DNA of 64,000 nt from JBDHHQ01 sp039586035 (lineage in GTDB: Bacteria; Gemmatimonadota; Gemmatimonadetes; Longimicrobiales; Gaopeijiaceae): the NCBI GenBank assembly GCA_039586035.1, contig JBDHLD010000001.1, positions 1 to 64,000 of the forward strand. The letters run 5' to 3'. Shown here one piece after another: positions 34,549 through 44,274 of the stretch (position 1 is its first letter; each line of letters begins with the position of its first letter). The notes beneath the pieces were generated by a model. It did not search any database and had not been told where the DNA came from. It saw only the letters and a list, made by a program, of their open reading frames with translations. The translations under genes and the position numbers were made by a program.

Positions 34549-36885
34549 CTACCACTCGATCGTGAACCCGATCGTGGGCAGGAGTCCGGCGCCGTCGATC
34601 GGCCTGCGATTGTCCTCGAAGGCGGGATCGGAGGTGTAGCGATAGCCCACGGGGTTCGGCTGATTCAGGATGTTCTGGACGTCCAGATAGACCCGGGCGT
34701 TCCACCGCTGAAAGAAGAACCTGCGTTCGACCCTGACATCGAGCCGGGAGTACACGGGCGTTCGCTCCGTCCCGATGCGGTCCCAGTCCGGCACGCCCCG
34801 TCCCGTGATCTCGAACTCGATCGGCGAAAGCACGGGGTCGAACGGCGTGTCCGCGCGGCCGGACAGCAGGCGCCACTTGGCCCCGAATTCCCAGACGTCT
34901 CCGAGTCGGTAGCCACCGGTCAGGTCCAGGGCATGGCGCCTGTCCCAGGTGGAAGGCTTGTACACACCGTCGCTGCCCGTGAACTCGCTCCAGGACAGGG
35001 TATAGGCGCCCAGGAAGTAGATCCGTTCGGTGAGCTTCTGTTGCCCGAACAGCTCGAAGCCGTAGGCGCGGCCGCGGCCCGTGGGGGTGAGGGGCTCGGC
35101 ACCGACGAACCCGTAGTCGCCACCGAGGTTGGCCAGGGAGATGCGGGGGTCGTCACGGGACACGGGATAGTCGCTGTAGCCTTTGAAGAACCCCTCGGCC
35201 TTGAGACGGAGTCCCGGCGTCGCCCGCCAGCTCAGGCCCGCCACGAGCTGGTCGTTGCGGACGGGCCGCAGGCCGCGGTTCACGTACTCACCGTTCTCCT
35301 GCACCGCCATGGAGATGTACTGGGGCGTCTGGTGGAAGACCCCGGCCGATGCGCTGGCCGTCCATCCTGGCCCGAGCTCCAGAGAGGCCGACAGACGCGG
35401 CGAGACCGAGAGCCCTTCGTCGAGAAAGGACGTCTCATCCACCCGGAGTCCACCCGTTGCCGTGAAGCGTCCGTCCAGGCCTCGCCAGGTGAGCTGTCCG
35501 TAGGCGTAGCTCTTCCAGAAGCCAAGGTCGCTGCGGAAAGCGAGGTCCGTGTCGAACGACGATCCCGGCGTGGCCCGCTGGAGGAACTCGGTGTCGATGC
35601 CGCTGCGGCTGACGCCGGCGCCCCAGCCGGCGTTCAGGGCCCGGGAGAAGCGTACGTCCCCGTCGATCCGGAGGGGGTTGTCGATCTCGATCGAGCGGTT
35701 GCGGAGCAGGGGGTCGTCGCTTCGGTCCCGGTCCGCGAAACGGAAGTCGCTCACCGACCGACTCAGGCTGAGGGTGAAGTACCCGTTGCCGAATAGACGC
35801 CGCCAGCTCGTGCCGACGGTGTAGCTGCGCTGGTCGTTGTCGATCACCCGGTCATAGATCTCGATATTCCCCGGTTCTCCGTCCGGCCCCGGGTCCACGA
35901 TGTCGAAATCGTCGATGGCGCCGATCCCCACGAGCATGAGGCGATCACGCGGCGTCACGTCGTATTCGACCCGCGTCTGAAAATCCCAGTAGTCGGGACG
36001 AATGGGCAGGTCGAGCAGCTCGAACAGGAACTGGGTGTAGGAGCGCCGAGCGCTCAGGAGCCAGTTACCCTTCGATGTCAGGGGTCCGTCCAGCGTCAGC
36101 GCCGCCTCCGACGCTCCAACCGTGAAGTCGCCCTGAACTCTCTCACTGCTGCCCGGTCGGTTTTCCACGACCAGCACCGACGACAGGGCGTCGCCGTACC
36201 GCACCGGGTAGCCGCCCGTGTAGAACTCGGTTTCTCGGATGAAGTCCACGTTGACCAGGCCCAAGGCTCCACCCGACGCCCCTTGCGTGGCGAAGTGGTT
36301 GATCTGGGGGATGCGGATGCCGTCCAGGTAGTAGGCGTTCTCACTCGGCGCGCCCCCCCTCACCAACAGGTCGTTCCGGTTGTCGACGCCTCCCACCACG
36401 CCAGGCAACGAAAGGAGCGTCCGGGATATGTCGGAAAACCCCCCTGGCGTTCGCCGCACCTCCTCGGCGGCCAAGACCCGGAGCGACACGGGACTGTCGT
36501 CGGGGACGCTGAAGGCGTCGCCGCTCTCCACCACGATCCCCTCGACCGCGACGGCGGCTTCCTTCAGCTCGACCAGCACGAAGCTCGGGTGGCTCGGTTG
36601 GACCACCACGTCCGATTCCCGGGTGGTCTCGAATCCGAGGAAGCGGGCCTCGACCGTGTACACGCCCGGCGGTACGTCCCGGATCAGGAAGCCGCCGTCC
36701 CCGCGCGTGACGGTCCCCAGATCGAGGCCGATCACGGACACCGAAGCGCCGCCCAGCGGGGCCTGCGTGGTCTCGTTCAGAACCCGGCCCTGGATCTCAC
36801 CGGTCTGGGCCAGGGCGGGAAACGGCACAGCCACCGCAAGGGCCACCAGGACCTGAACGTACCCGAGGTTGAGAGCAGAGCGCAT
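34549..36885 (-). CDS. TonB-dependent outer-membrane receptor with carboxypeptidase-regulatory domain
   Basis: A 778-residue protein with a signal peptide (ending FPALAQ). A carboxypeptidase-regulatory-like domain (about 28-110) contains GEIQGRVLNETTQAPLGGAS and PPGVYTVEARFLGFE. A plug domain (about 125-250) with DLLVRGGAPSENAYYLDGI follows, and then a 22-strand-type barrel ending in an aromatic tail (GFTIEW), typical of outer-membrane insertion. The ligand is unknown. The ATG has no clear ribosome-binding site; an in-frame GTG 12 nt upstream is an alternative. Confidence 0.9.
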   Translation of the reverse strand: MRSALNLGYVQVLVALAVAVPFPALAQTGEIQGRVLNETTQAPLGGASVSVIGLDLGTVTRGDGGFLIRDVPPGVYTVEARFLGFETTRESDVVVQPSHPSFVLVELKEAAVAVEGIVVESGDAFSVPDDSPVSLRVLAAEEVRRTPGGFSDISRTLLSLPGVVGGVDNRNDLLVRGGAPSENAYYLDGIRIPQINHFATQGASGGALGLVNVDFIRETEFYTGGYPVRYGDALSSVLVVENRPGSSERVQGDFTVGASEAALTLDGPLTSKGNWLLSARRSYTQFLFELLDLPIRPDYWDFQTRVEYDVTPRDRLMLVGIGAIDDFDIVDPGPDGEPGNIEIYDRVIDNDQRSYTVGTSWRRLFGNGYFTLSLSRSVSDFRFADRDRSDDPLLRNRSIEIDNPLRIDGDVRFSRALNAGWGAGVSRSGIDTEFLQRATPGSSFDTDLAFRSDLGFWKSYAYGQLTWRGLDGRFTATGGLRVDETSFLDEGLSVSPRLSASLELGPGWTASASAGVFHQTPQYISMAVQENGEYVNRGLRPVRNDQLVAGLSWRATPGLRLKAEGFFKGYSDYPVSRDDPRISLANLGGDYGFVGAEPLTPTGRGRAYGFELFGQQKLTERIYFLGAYTLSWSEFTGSDGVYKPSTWDRRHALDLTGGYRLGDVWEFGAKWRLLSGRADTPFDPVLSPIEFEITGRGVPDWDRIGTERTPVYSRLDVRVERRFFFQRWNARVYLDVQNILNQPNPVGYRYTSDPAFEDNRRPIDGAGLLPTIGFTIEW

Positions 36886-36908
36886 CCGAGGAGCCACGTG
36901 AAGAAATC

Positions 36909-36936
36909 TGTACAATAATTTGACGAACCATGTACA
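36909..36936 (-). promoter_or_regulatory. Paired TGTACA boxes upstream of TonB receptor gene
   Basis: Two TGTACA hexamers (36909-36914 and 36931-36936), 22 bp apart centre to centre, sit in the only AT-rich stretch before the receptor gene, 24-52 bp upstream of its start. The spacing is close to two helical turns. On the minus strand they also read as TTGTAC, 17 bp, then TGTACA, so they might be promoter elements rather than an operator. Confidence 0.4.
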
Positions 36937-37137
36937 ACCGAACAGCTGCCGGGTTCCCTGGCCCGGTGGCCGCTTGACCCGAGGTGTTGTCGGACCGATG
37001 GTGGGCTTCGCCCCTGGGGTGGGTGCCCCGCCCCGCTCCGTTCGCTCCGGCCGCGCGACAGGTAGTCCCATGCCTCCTGGGAGTGTGGTTCTCCTTCTCT
37101 TCGTCCGGTTGGGACCTGTGGTCCAGACCGACCGCCC

Positions 37138-38253
37138 GTGCATTCTCCTCTGAGGCGCAAGGTCCGTCTGGTGCTGCTCATCACGGGCTTCTGGTTGCTC
37201 GTGGCGCTCTTCATGTGGGTGGTCGACATCCTCTTCGTGGCGAGCCTGCCGGAGGTCGCCCTGACGCCCGAGACGGCACGCATCACCTTCGAGACGACGC
37301 TGCTCGGGGGGCTCCTTGGCGGTCTGCTGGGGGGCAGCGGCATCGTCTTCTTTCTCAAGGACCGCGTCCGCCACCTGCCGCTGGCTGCCGTGCTGGCGCT
37401 GCACACGGCCACCTACCTCCTGAGCATCCTCGTCGTGGCGTCCCTCGTGTCGGCCGTCTTTCATGTGAGGGAGCACTCCGTCGCCCTGTGGCACCCGGAC
37501 GTGTTCGCCAGCGTCGTCGAGTTCCTCGCCAGCCCGGCCTTCGTCCGCGTCCTCCTCCTGTGGACCGCCACCGCCGGATTCACCTCCGTGCTACTCGAGG
37601 TCAACGACAAGTACGGCCCCGGCGTGCTTCGCGACTTTCTTCTGGGCCGGTACCATCGCCCCAAGGTGGAGGAGCGCTTCTTCCTGTTTCTCGACCTCCG
37701 AGGTTCCACGACCATCGCCGAACGACTGGGGCACATCGAGTACTTCGACTTCCTGGGCCGGTTCATCGCCGACGCGACGGACCCCATCCTGGCCCGAGGC
37801 GGACAGATCCACCAATACGTGGGCGACGAGATCGTGGTCTCGTGGAAGGCCGAGGGGGGCGCGCAGCACGCCAACTGCGTGGCGTGCTTCTTCGCCATTC
37901 GGGACGCCTTCGCGGCTCGTGCCGACGCATATCGGGATCGGTTCGGCCTCGTGCCCGAGTTCAAGGCGGGCGTGCACTTCGGGCCGGTCACCGCCGGTGA
38001 GATCGGCGTCGTCAAGAAGGAGATCGTCTTCAGCGGAGACGTGCTGAACACCACCTCGCGCATCCAGGAGCGGTGCAACGCCCACGGCGTGGATCTCCTC
38101 GTGTCCGGGGACGCCCTGGACCGCCTCGGCAACGCGGTGACGGCCGTGCCCGTGGAGGAAATCGAGCTACGGGGGAAGGCCGTCCCCGTCACGCTCTTCA
38201 CCGTCGACGGGTCGTCGATGGCGGCGAGTGATCGGGACCCGGCGGCCCATTGA
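37138..38253 (+). CDS. Membrane-anchored class III adenylate/guanylate cyclase
   Basis: A 371-residue protein. The N-terminal 155 residues hold four hydrophobic segments (about 10-35, 52-72, 82-108 and 135-153), the second with a glycine repeat GGLLGGLLGG. The catalytic domain (about 180-355) has both metal-binding aspartates, Asp186 in FLFLDLRGST and Asp230 in QYVGDEIVV, plus FKAGVHFGPVTAGEIG and FSGDVLNTTSRIQE. It would make cAMP or cGMP. The GTG start has no clear ribosome-binding site. The TGA overlaps the TTG start of the next gene. Confidence 0.88.
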   Translation: MHSPLRRKVRLVLLITGFWLLVALFMWVVDILFVASLPEVALTPETARITFETTLLGGLLGGLLGGSGIVFFLKDRVRHLPLAAVLALHTATYLLSILVVASLVSAVFHVREHSVALWHPDVFASVVEFLASPAFVRVLLLWTATAGFTSVLLEVNDKYGPGVLRDFLLGRYHRPKVEERFFLFLDLRGSTTIAERLGHIEYFDFLGRFIADATDPILARGGQIHQYVGDEIVVSWKAEGGAQHANCVACFFAIRDAFAARADAYRDRFGLVPEFKAGVHFGPVTAGEIGVVKKEIVFSGDVLNTTSRIQERCNAHGVDLLVSGDALDRLGNAVTAVPVEEIELRGKAVPVTLFTVDGSSMAASDRDPAAH

Positions 38254-39566
38254 GCGCATTGCCGGAGGTCACCCAACGCTCCGTCCTTCGCTTTTGGCTG
38301 CCGCTGGCGTCCACCTGGTGGATGATGGCCCTCGAGGGACCATTCCTTTCCGCCCTCGTCGCGCGGTTGGCCAACCCCGAGTTCAACCTGGGGGCGTACG
38401 GCGTCACCTTCGCGCTCGCGGTCCTCATCGAGTCGCCCGTCATCATGCTCATGACTGCCTCGACGGCGCTGGCCAGGGACGCCGAGAGCTTTCGCCGGTT
38501 GCGCCGCTTCGCCCACGCGCTCAGCCTGGGTTCCACGGCCGTCCTGGTGCTGTTCCTGATCCCGCCCGTCTACGACCTGTTCATGGTGCGGCTCCTGGCT
38601 CTGCCGGACGAGATCGTCCGCCTCACGTACCCGGCGTTGTGGATCATGCTGCCGTGGCCTGGCGCCATCGGCTATCGGCGCTTCTATCAGGGCCTGCTGA
38701 TCCGGGACGGAAAGACGCGCCTCGTGGCCCTGGGGACGGCCGTCCGAGTGGTGGCGATGTCCGCCACCGGCGTGGGGCTCTACCTGTGGGTCGTCCCCGA
38801 GGGGGCACACCTGGCGGCGGCGGCGTTGGCGGCGGGCGTCAGCGTCGAGGCGCTCGTCAGCCGGTGGATGGCCCGCGCCTCGGTGCGGCGCGTGACGTCG
38901 GTGACGCCGCCGGAGCACAGGCCGGCCATGAGCTACCGCTCCATCGCGCGCTTCTACTACCCGCTGGCTCTGACGTCCCTCATCGGCCTCTCGGTCCACC
39001 CGATGGTCACGTTCTTCATGGGGCGCGCGCCGTCGCCGGTGGAGTCCCTGGCCGTGATCCCGGTGGTGAACGCCCTGGCTTTCCTGTTCCGGGCAGGCAG
39101 CCTGGCCTACCAGGAGGTGACCATCGCCCTCATGGGCGACCGCTACGAGAACCTGGCGGCGCTGCGGACGTTCGCGGTCTGGATGGGCCTGACCGCATCA
39201 GGAGGCCTGGCCCTGGTGGGCCTCACGCCGCTGTCGACGGTGTGGTTCGAGGTGATCTCGGGTCTGACCCCCGAGTTGGCCCGCTACGCCATCCTCCCCA
39301 CCGTGATCCTCGTGCCCCTGCCTCTCCTGGCCACGCTCTTGTCGCTCTGCCGCGGTGTTCTGGTCACCGCCCACGATACGCGCTTCATCACGATGGCCAC
39401 GGCGTTGGAGGTGGTCACCATTCTCGCGGTGTTCCCGGCCGTGGCGTTCGGCTTCGGCGCCGTCGGCGTCACCGCGGCCGCCGTGGGCTTTCTCGTCGGG
39501 AGAGCCGCTGCGGTGGCTTTCCTCATGCCCTGGGCGGCCCGAGCCGTGGCCGGATCGGAGTCGTGA
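38250..39566 (+). CDS. MATE/ANKH-like multidrug or metabolite exporter
   Basis: A 438-residue polytopic protein with about 12 hydrophobic segments in two halves. The segments ESPVIMLMTASTALARD and, in the second half, RAGSLAYQEVTIALMGD resemble MATE-superfamily proteins near the ANKH (progressive ankylosis) branch, which export small organic anions such as citrate or ATP-related compounds. It starts with TTG, inside the TTGA overlap with the cyclase stop. Co-translation with the cyclase suggests a functional link. Confidence 0.7.
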   Translation: MSALPEVTQRSVLRFWLPLASTWWMMALEGPFLSALVARLANPEFNLGAYGVTFALAVLIESPVIMLMTASTALARDAESFRRLRRFAHALSLGSTAVLVLFLIPPVYDLFMVRLLALPDEIVRLTYPALWIMLPWPGAIGYRRFYQGLLIRDGKTRLVALGTAVRVVAMSATGVGLYLWVVPEGAHLAAAALAAGVSVEALVSRWMARASVRRVTSVTPPEHRPAMSYRSIARFYYPLALTSLIGLSVHPMVTFFMGRAPSPVESLAVIPVVNALAFLFRAGSLAYQEVTIALMGDRYENLAALRTFAVWMGLTASGGLALVGLTPLSTVWFEVISGLTPELARYAILPTVILVPLPLLATLLSLCRGVLVTAHDTRFITMATALEVVTILAVFPAVAFGFGAVGVTAAAVGFLVGRAAAVAFLMPWAARAVAGSES

Positions 39567-39676
39567 GGCCGCCGCACGAGCGTGCTCCGGCGACGCGCTC
39601 GGCAAGCGTCTGTGCTGCCACGCCCTCGGAATCAGCCCGGGACCGCGCCTCCAACCGACCGACCCGGTCGCCGGTC

Positions 39677-41332
39677 TCAGCCTCCCGGCCGGAAGCGCGG
39701 CTCGTACAGGCCGGGCACCGGGTTCGTCCAGCCCTCCTTGGACTCGGCAACCATCCGGATCACCTCGTCGATCAGCACCGCGTTGTCGAAGACGACCCCG
39801 TCCTTGATGGTCCAGCGGACGCCACCGCGTCGTGTGATGTCGCCGTCGTCCGTCATGTCCAGGGCGCCGAACGGGTACAGGTACCGGAGGTTGTCCAGCG
39901 GATTGCCGTCGACGATGGCCAGGTCGGCGGTGTATCCGGTCTGGATCAGTCCCAGATCCTCGCGCCTCAAGGTGATGGCGCTGTTGCGCGTGGCCGAGCG
40001 GATGACCTCGGCCGGGTCCAGACCGGCTTCGTGCATGAGCTGTAGCTCACGGACGTTGCCGAAGCCACTGGTGTTCCAGAGGTAGGGGTCGTCGACCGCG
40101 TACGAAAGGTGTCCGCCCCGCAGGTTGAACTCGTAGATGAGCCTCTGCCATTTCCGGTAGGTGTCCGACCAGCGCTGCTCGTCCTTCGACGTCCAGTTCC
40201 AGTGGTGGGACGCGTGATATGCCGGATTGGCCGCGTACCACTCTATGAGCTGGGCATGCGTGTATTTCTCGTGCCACGGTAGGCCCATGGCGCGATTCAC
40301 GTCGCGGTTGACCTCATACGCGCTCATGGTGGGAATCAGCGACACGCCCGAAGCGACGAGCCGGTCCACCACCTCGCCGAAGAGCACGTCGTCCGGGGCG
40401 ATCTGCCAGATCGCGCCCGCGTGGCGGAAGCGGTCGGCCTCGTCCAGGTAGTTGTAGTCCGACGGGAAAGGCTGGACGCGTCCGCCCAGAGCGGCCTCCG
40501 CATAGCCGTAGTGGTGCTCGATCATCGTGACGCCCAGCTCGGCTGCCACCACGGCGTTCACCACCGCGATGTCGGACGGTGGCAGATGCACCGTGGTGAT
40601 GCCGCCAGCGTCGTAGACCGCTCTGCACACGGCGCCGAAAAGCTCGGCGTTCCAGGCCAGGCTCCCCACGCGCACGACGTGCGTGCCGCCGGCCATGACC
40701 TCGCCGATGAGCTCGGGCACACGGGCCGGGTCGTGCCAGGGCTCCATTACGTCGGCCGGTGGCATATTGCCGGGATCCCGCGAGCGACTGGGCCCCCAAT
40801 CCCGGATCGGGTACATCCTGGGTGCCGTGATCTCGTTGGCCTCGGAGAGGCGCTGCTGCTCGAGGGCCGCCTCCCACCCCCGCCCGGCGCCGTTGACCAT
40901 GGTGGTGACGCCGTGGGCGAGCTTGAGGTTGTAGACGTACTGGAGCGGGAGCTCGTCGCTCCGGATGTGCGCGTGCAGGTCGATGAGACCCGGCATCACG
41001 TACATCCCGGTGGCGTCGATGACGCGATCGGCCTGCGGCGACGGGGCGCCGGCCGGCCGGCCGGTCACGCCGTTGTAGGAGATGATCTGTTCGATGCGAT
41101 TGCCCTCGATAACGAGGTCCGCCGGGCCGTAGGGCGGACCACCGTGCCCCGGAATGACCATGGCGTTCTGAATGACGAGCCGGCCAAAGGGTCCCTCCCG
41201 GGCGTCGTCCGAGGACGCTTGGGCCGCGGCGTCGCCCGGGACGGTGAAGGTGGGCGAGAGCGGCACGAGCAGGGCCAGCACCGCCGCCCGCAGTAGCCTT
41301 GGGCGGCGTGAGGATCGCGATTGGGTGGACAT
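39677..41332 (-). CDS. Secreted metal-dependent amidohydrolase
   Basis: A 551-residue protein with a signal peptide (about 1-38, ending GDAAAQA). The amidohydrolase TIM barrel has the metal-binding pair HAH in MPGLIDLHAHIRSD, later histidines in THVVRVGS/ITTVHLPPSD and VTMIEHHYGY, and a C-terminal composite beta-sandwich ending in RRGGVRWTIKDGVVFD. Substrate is unknown; such enzymes often act on peptides, hydantoins or other amides. The next gene on the strand upstream encodes another amidohydrolase. Confidence 0.88.
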   Translation of the reverse strand: MSTQSRSSRRPRLLRAAVLALLVPLSPTFTVPGDAAAQASSDDAREGPFGRLVIQNAMVIPGHGGPPYGPADLVIEGNRIEQIISYNGVTGRPAGAPSPQADRVIDATGMYVMPGLIDLHAHIRSDELPLQYVYNLKLAHGVTTMVNGAGRGWEAALEQQRLSEANEITAPRMYPIRDWGPSRSRDPGNMPPADVMEPWHDPARVPELIGEVMAGGTHVVRVGSLAWNAELFGAVCRAVYDAGGITTVHLPPSDIAVVNAVVAAELGVTMIEHHYGYAEAALGGRVQPFPSDYNYLDEADRFRHAGAIWQIAPDDVLFGEVVDRLVASGVSLIPTMSAYEVNRDVNRAMGLPWHEKYTHAQLIEWYAANPAYHASHHWNWTSKDEQRWSDTYRKWQRLIYEFNLRGGHLSYAVDDPYLWNTSGFGNVRELQLMHEAGLDPAEVIRSATRNSAITLRREDLGLIQTGYTADLAIVDGNPLDNLRYLYPFGALDMTDDGDITRRGGVRWTIKDGVVFDNAVLIDEVIRMVAESKEGWTNPVPGLYEPRFRPGG

Positions 41333-41532
41333 GGTCGCTCGGGGTTCGAGGGAAGTCCTTCGGTCCGGCACTCGGCGCGGGAATCCGCGGACCTGTGGGA
41401 GTGAGGCGCCGATGCCAGCCGGCGGGCACGGGAATCGGCGAGGGGTCATTGGGGCACGGGCCACCAGCCACCGACTGCGCCGAAGACGAGACAGGACAGC
41501 GGCCGAGGGCGTGGCATCAAGGCGGTGGCGTC

Positions 41533-43242
41533 TCATGGGGTGGTGTTTGGCGTCCCGCGCTCGTACACGACGCGGCCGCCGAGAATCGTCATGTCGACCT
41601 GGACCTCGAGGATCCGCTCCGGATCGATGGTGAGCAGGTCGTCGGAGAGCACGATGAGGTCGGCGAGCTTGCCGGGCTCCAACGTGCCCTTCCGGTCTTC
41701 TTCGAACGTCAGGTAGGCCCCGTTTCGCGTGTACCCCACGATCGCCTCGGGCACGGTCAAGCGCTCGCCGGGCCCGTAGACCTGGCCCGACATGCCCTTG
41801 CGGGTGACCGCGGCGTAGAGACCCACCATGGGGCCGATGGGCAGGATGTCGCTGCCCAGGGCCACGAAGATGCCGTGGCTCATGGGAGTGCGGACCGGGT
41901 TGTTGGACTGGAGACGCTCGCCCTCGAGGTGCTCGGCGTAACGCCCCTCCAGGGTGTACGCGAAGTTGGGCTGCTGGGCGATGAGGATGTTGTAGTCCGC
42001 CATCGTCCGCAGGGTCTCCACGGGTGGCAGCACCGTGAAGTGGTTGAGAAAGTGGCGGTGGGCCACCCGAGGCGACTCGTCGAGAAGCCGACGCCAGGCG
42101 TCCACCGTGACCTTGATAGCCGCGTCACCGATGGCGTGGAATCCCAACTGCCATCCCCGCTCATGAGCCGCCTTCGATATCTCGTAGAGCTCCTGCTCGG
42201 AGAAACGGCCGTGACCGAAGTAGTCGGGCTGATTCCGGTAGGGCTCGAGCGTCCAGGCCGCGGGGCCGGTGTAGCCACCGTCGACGAGAAGCTTGAGGGG
42301 CCCCACCCGAAAGCGCTCGTCTCCCTCCCCGGGGTGCATGCCCAGGTCCTCGAGTCGCTCTAAGGTCTCCGCGGCATCCGACCCGGCCCGAGGCTGGACG
42401 GCGACGCGAGGCAGCGCCGCCCCGTGCTCGGAGTAGATCTCTTGCCAGAATCGGACGCCCTCGGTGGTCTCGCCGGCCTGGATGATGCTCGTGATGCCCA
42501 GCGCCAGGAGCCCCCGGAGGTTCTCGACGAGACTCTCCCGGAGCTCCTCGGGGGTCGCCCTCGGTACGAGTCGGCTCACCAAATCGGCTCGCTCCCGGAT
42601 GATGCCGTTGAGCTCGCCGGTGTCGTCCCGCTCGATGACCCCTGCTTCGGGATCGGGCGTGTCTCGGTCGATCCCCGCCAGCTCCAGGGCGAGCGAGTTG
42701 ACCACGGAGCTGTGACCGCCGGCGCGCCGGATGACGACGGGATTGTCAGGGGCCGCCTCGTCCACATCCTGGCGAAGCGGCCGCCGCTCTTCGGCCATCT
42801 CGTCTTCGGACCATCCCCACCCCGTGATCCACTCGCCCGGCCCGAGCTCTGCCGCCTTCGCCCGCACCTTCTCCTTGAACTCCTCGATGGAGGCGGTCCC
42901 GGAAAAGTCGATGTAGCGCCGCGGGTTTCCGCGGACGTGAATGTGGGTGTCGTTGAAGCCGGGCGTAACCAGCCGACCCTGCAGGTCGACGATCCGACCT
43001 GCCTCGTACCGGTCCTCCAGGTCGTCGCCCCCCACCTCGACGATGCGCCCCTCCCGGATGGCCACCGCGCGGTGGATCGACGTCAGGTCGTCCGCCGTGA
43101 AGATCCGGCCGCGGACCAACAGGAGGTCGGCCTTCTGCGTGGATACCTGCGCGGAGGCCGCGCCCGAGCCAACGACCCAGAGGAGAGCGCTGGCGAGGAG
43201 TGGGAGCGCGGGCGAGCGGGTGCGGCCCTTCAGGAGCTTCAT
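41533..43242 (-). CDS. Secreted amidohydrolase, YtcJ-like (amidohydrolase 3 family)
   Basis: A 569-residue protein with a signal peptide (about 1-32, ending ASAQ). Residues start ADLLLVRGRIFTADD, and the first metal motif is TPGFNDTHIHVRG (HxH). GFHAIGDAAI and the C-terminal LADLIVLSDDLLTIDP fit the YtcJ group. Such enzymes hydrolyse N-formyl or N-carbamoyl amides, but the substrate cannot be read from sequence. CGAGG eight bases before the ATG supports this start. The downstream amidohydrolase gene lies 200 bp further on the same strand. Confidence 0.88.
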   Translation of the reverse strand: MKLLKGRTRSPALPLLASALLWVVGSGAASAQVSTQKADLLLVRGRIFTADDLTSIHRAVAIREGRIVEVGGDDLEDRYEAGRIVDLQGRLVTPGFNDTHIHVRGNPRRYIDFSGTASIEEFKEKVRAKAAELGPGEWITGWGWSEDEMAEERRPLRQDVDEAAPDNPVVIRRAGGHSSVVNSLALELAGIDRDTPDPEAGVIERDDTGELNGIIRERADLVSRLVPRATPEELRESLVENLRGLLALGITSIIQAGETTEGVRFWQEIYSEHGAALPRVAVQPRAGSDAAETLERLEDLGMHPGEGDERFRVGPLKLLVDGGYTGPAAWTLEPYRNQPDYFGHGRFSEQELYEISKAAHERGWQLGFHAIGDAAIKVTVDAWRRLLDESPRVAHRHFLNHFTVLPPVETLRTMADYNILIAQQPNFAYTLEGRYAEHLEGERLQSNNPVRTPMSHGIFVALGSDILPIGPMVGLYAAVTRKGMSGQVYGPGERLTVPEAIVGYTRNGAYLTFEEDRKGTLEPGKLADLIVLSDDLLTIDPERILEVQVDMTILGGRVVYERGTPNTTP

Positions 43243-43390
43243 CGACTGGCCTCGGCTTTCATCGGCTCGCTGTCCATCTCGGGGCCTCCTTGGATCACAA
43301 CCTACTCGGGAGTTACGGTGATCGCATGCGCTTGCTCAGATCCAAAGAGCCCGAGCACGAGCTGAGGCCGCCGAGGCGACGACGCTGATC

Positions 43391-43421
43391 GCCCCCCAGG
43401 CCGAGTCACCGGCCGGGGGGC
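43391..43421. other. Strong GC hairpin in 315-bp divergent intergenic region
   Basis: The 43243-43557 gap lies between divergent genes (amidohydrolase and yigZ-like) and holds no convincing gene. Its clearest feature is an inverted repeat: GCCCCCC then GGCC, separated by one bulged A, pair with GGCC then GGGGGGC across an 8-nt loop, giving an 11-bp stem. There is no T-run, and both flanking genes point away, so it is not an ordinary terminator. It may be an operator or an RNA structure in a 5' leader. Confidence 0.4.
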
Positions 43422-43557
43422 CATGTCGTGGTGGCGAGGCGTCGCGTCGCGGAGCGGCGCGGTTGCGCCGGCGTGGGCGTGGTCCGACGATGCGATGCGT
43501 CGAGGCGGACGCCCGCGCACGGAGGTCTTTGTGGTATGAGCCCGAACCACCGATCCG

Positions 43558-44178
43558 GTGGCTGAGCCCTTGGGAGGCTATCCGGTCCCGGCGGCCACCC
43601 ACCGGGTCGAAGAGACGATCCGGCGCAGTCGTTTCATCACGACCGTCGCGCGGGCGGGCACGCCCGAGGCGGCACGCGCCTTCGTCGCGGCAGTCCGCCA
43701 GGAGTTCCCGGACGCCACCCACAATTGTTGGGCCTTCGTGGCCGGTCCCCCGGGCGACTCGGGGCAGGTGGGCATGAGCGACGACGGTGAGCCCCACGGA
43801 ACGGCGGGTCGACCCATGCTCACCGCGCTCCTTCACGGTGGGGTCGGTGAGGTCGCCGCGGTCGTCACCCGGTACTACGGGGGCGTGAAGCTCGGGAAGG
43901 GCGGGCTGGGGCGGGCGTACGCGGGCGGCGTGGTGGCGGCGTTGGAGACGCTCCCCACCGAGCTGCTGGTGCCTACCGCCGAGGTTACGGTCGAGCTACG
44001 ACACGCCGACGTGACCGGTGCCCGCCGGATCTTCCTTCGTCTGGGCGTGACGGTGTTGGACGAGGCGTGGGGGGAGGGGATCGCGTACCGCCTGCGGGTG
44101 CCGGAACCCGTCATGGCGGAGCTGGCGTCGGAGCTGGGCGGACTGACCCGGGGCCGGGCAGAGGTGAAGGGGCCCTGA
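43558..44178 (+). CDS. yigZ: YigZ/IMPACT-family protein
   Basis: A 206-residue protein of the UPF0029/IMPACT family. The N-terminal domain has the family signature segments RSRFITTVARA, THNCWAFVAG, SDDGEPHGTAGRPML and VTRYYGGVKLGKGGLGRAYA. The C-terminal DUF1949-like half follows. Homologues bind nucleic acid or are peptidase-fold proteins of unclear role. The GTG start gives the normal family N-terminus. It ends 96 bp from the convergent amidase gene. Confidence 0.92.
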   Translation: MAEPLGGYPVPAATHRVEETIRRSRFITTVARAGTPEAARAFVAAVRQEFPDATHNCWAFVAGPPGDSGQVGMSDDGEPHGTAGRPMLTALLHGGVGEVAAVVTRYYGGVKLGKGGLGRAYAGGVVAALETLPTELLVPTAEVTVELRHADVTGARRIFLRLGVTVLDEAWGEGIAYRLRVPEPVMAELASELGGLTRGRAEVKGP

Positions 44179-44274
44179 GGTCCCGGCCTCGGCCCGGTTC
44201 GCGGGATGACCGCGTTCGAGCATCGGGTCCGGAGCGTCGGTCGAGAATTCCTGCCCGGGGCCTGCTCTACACCG

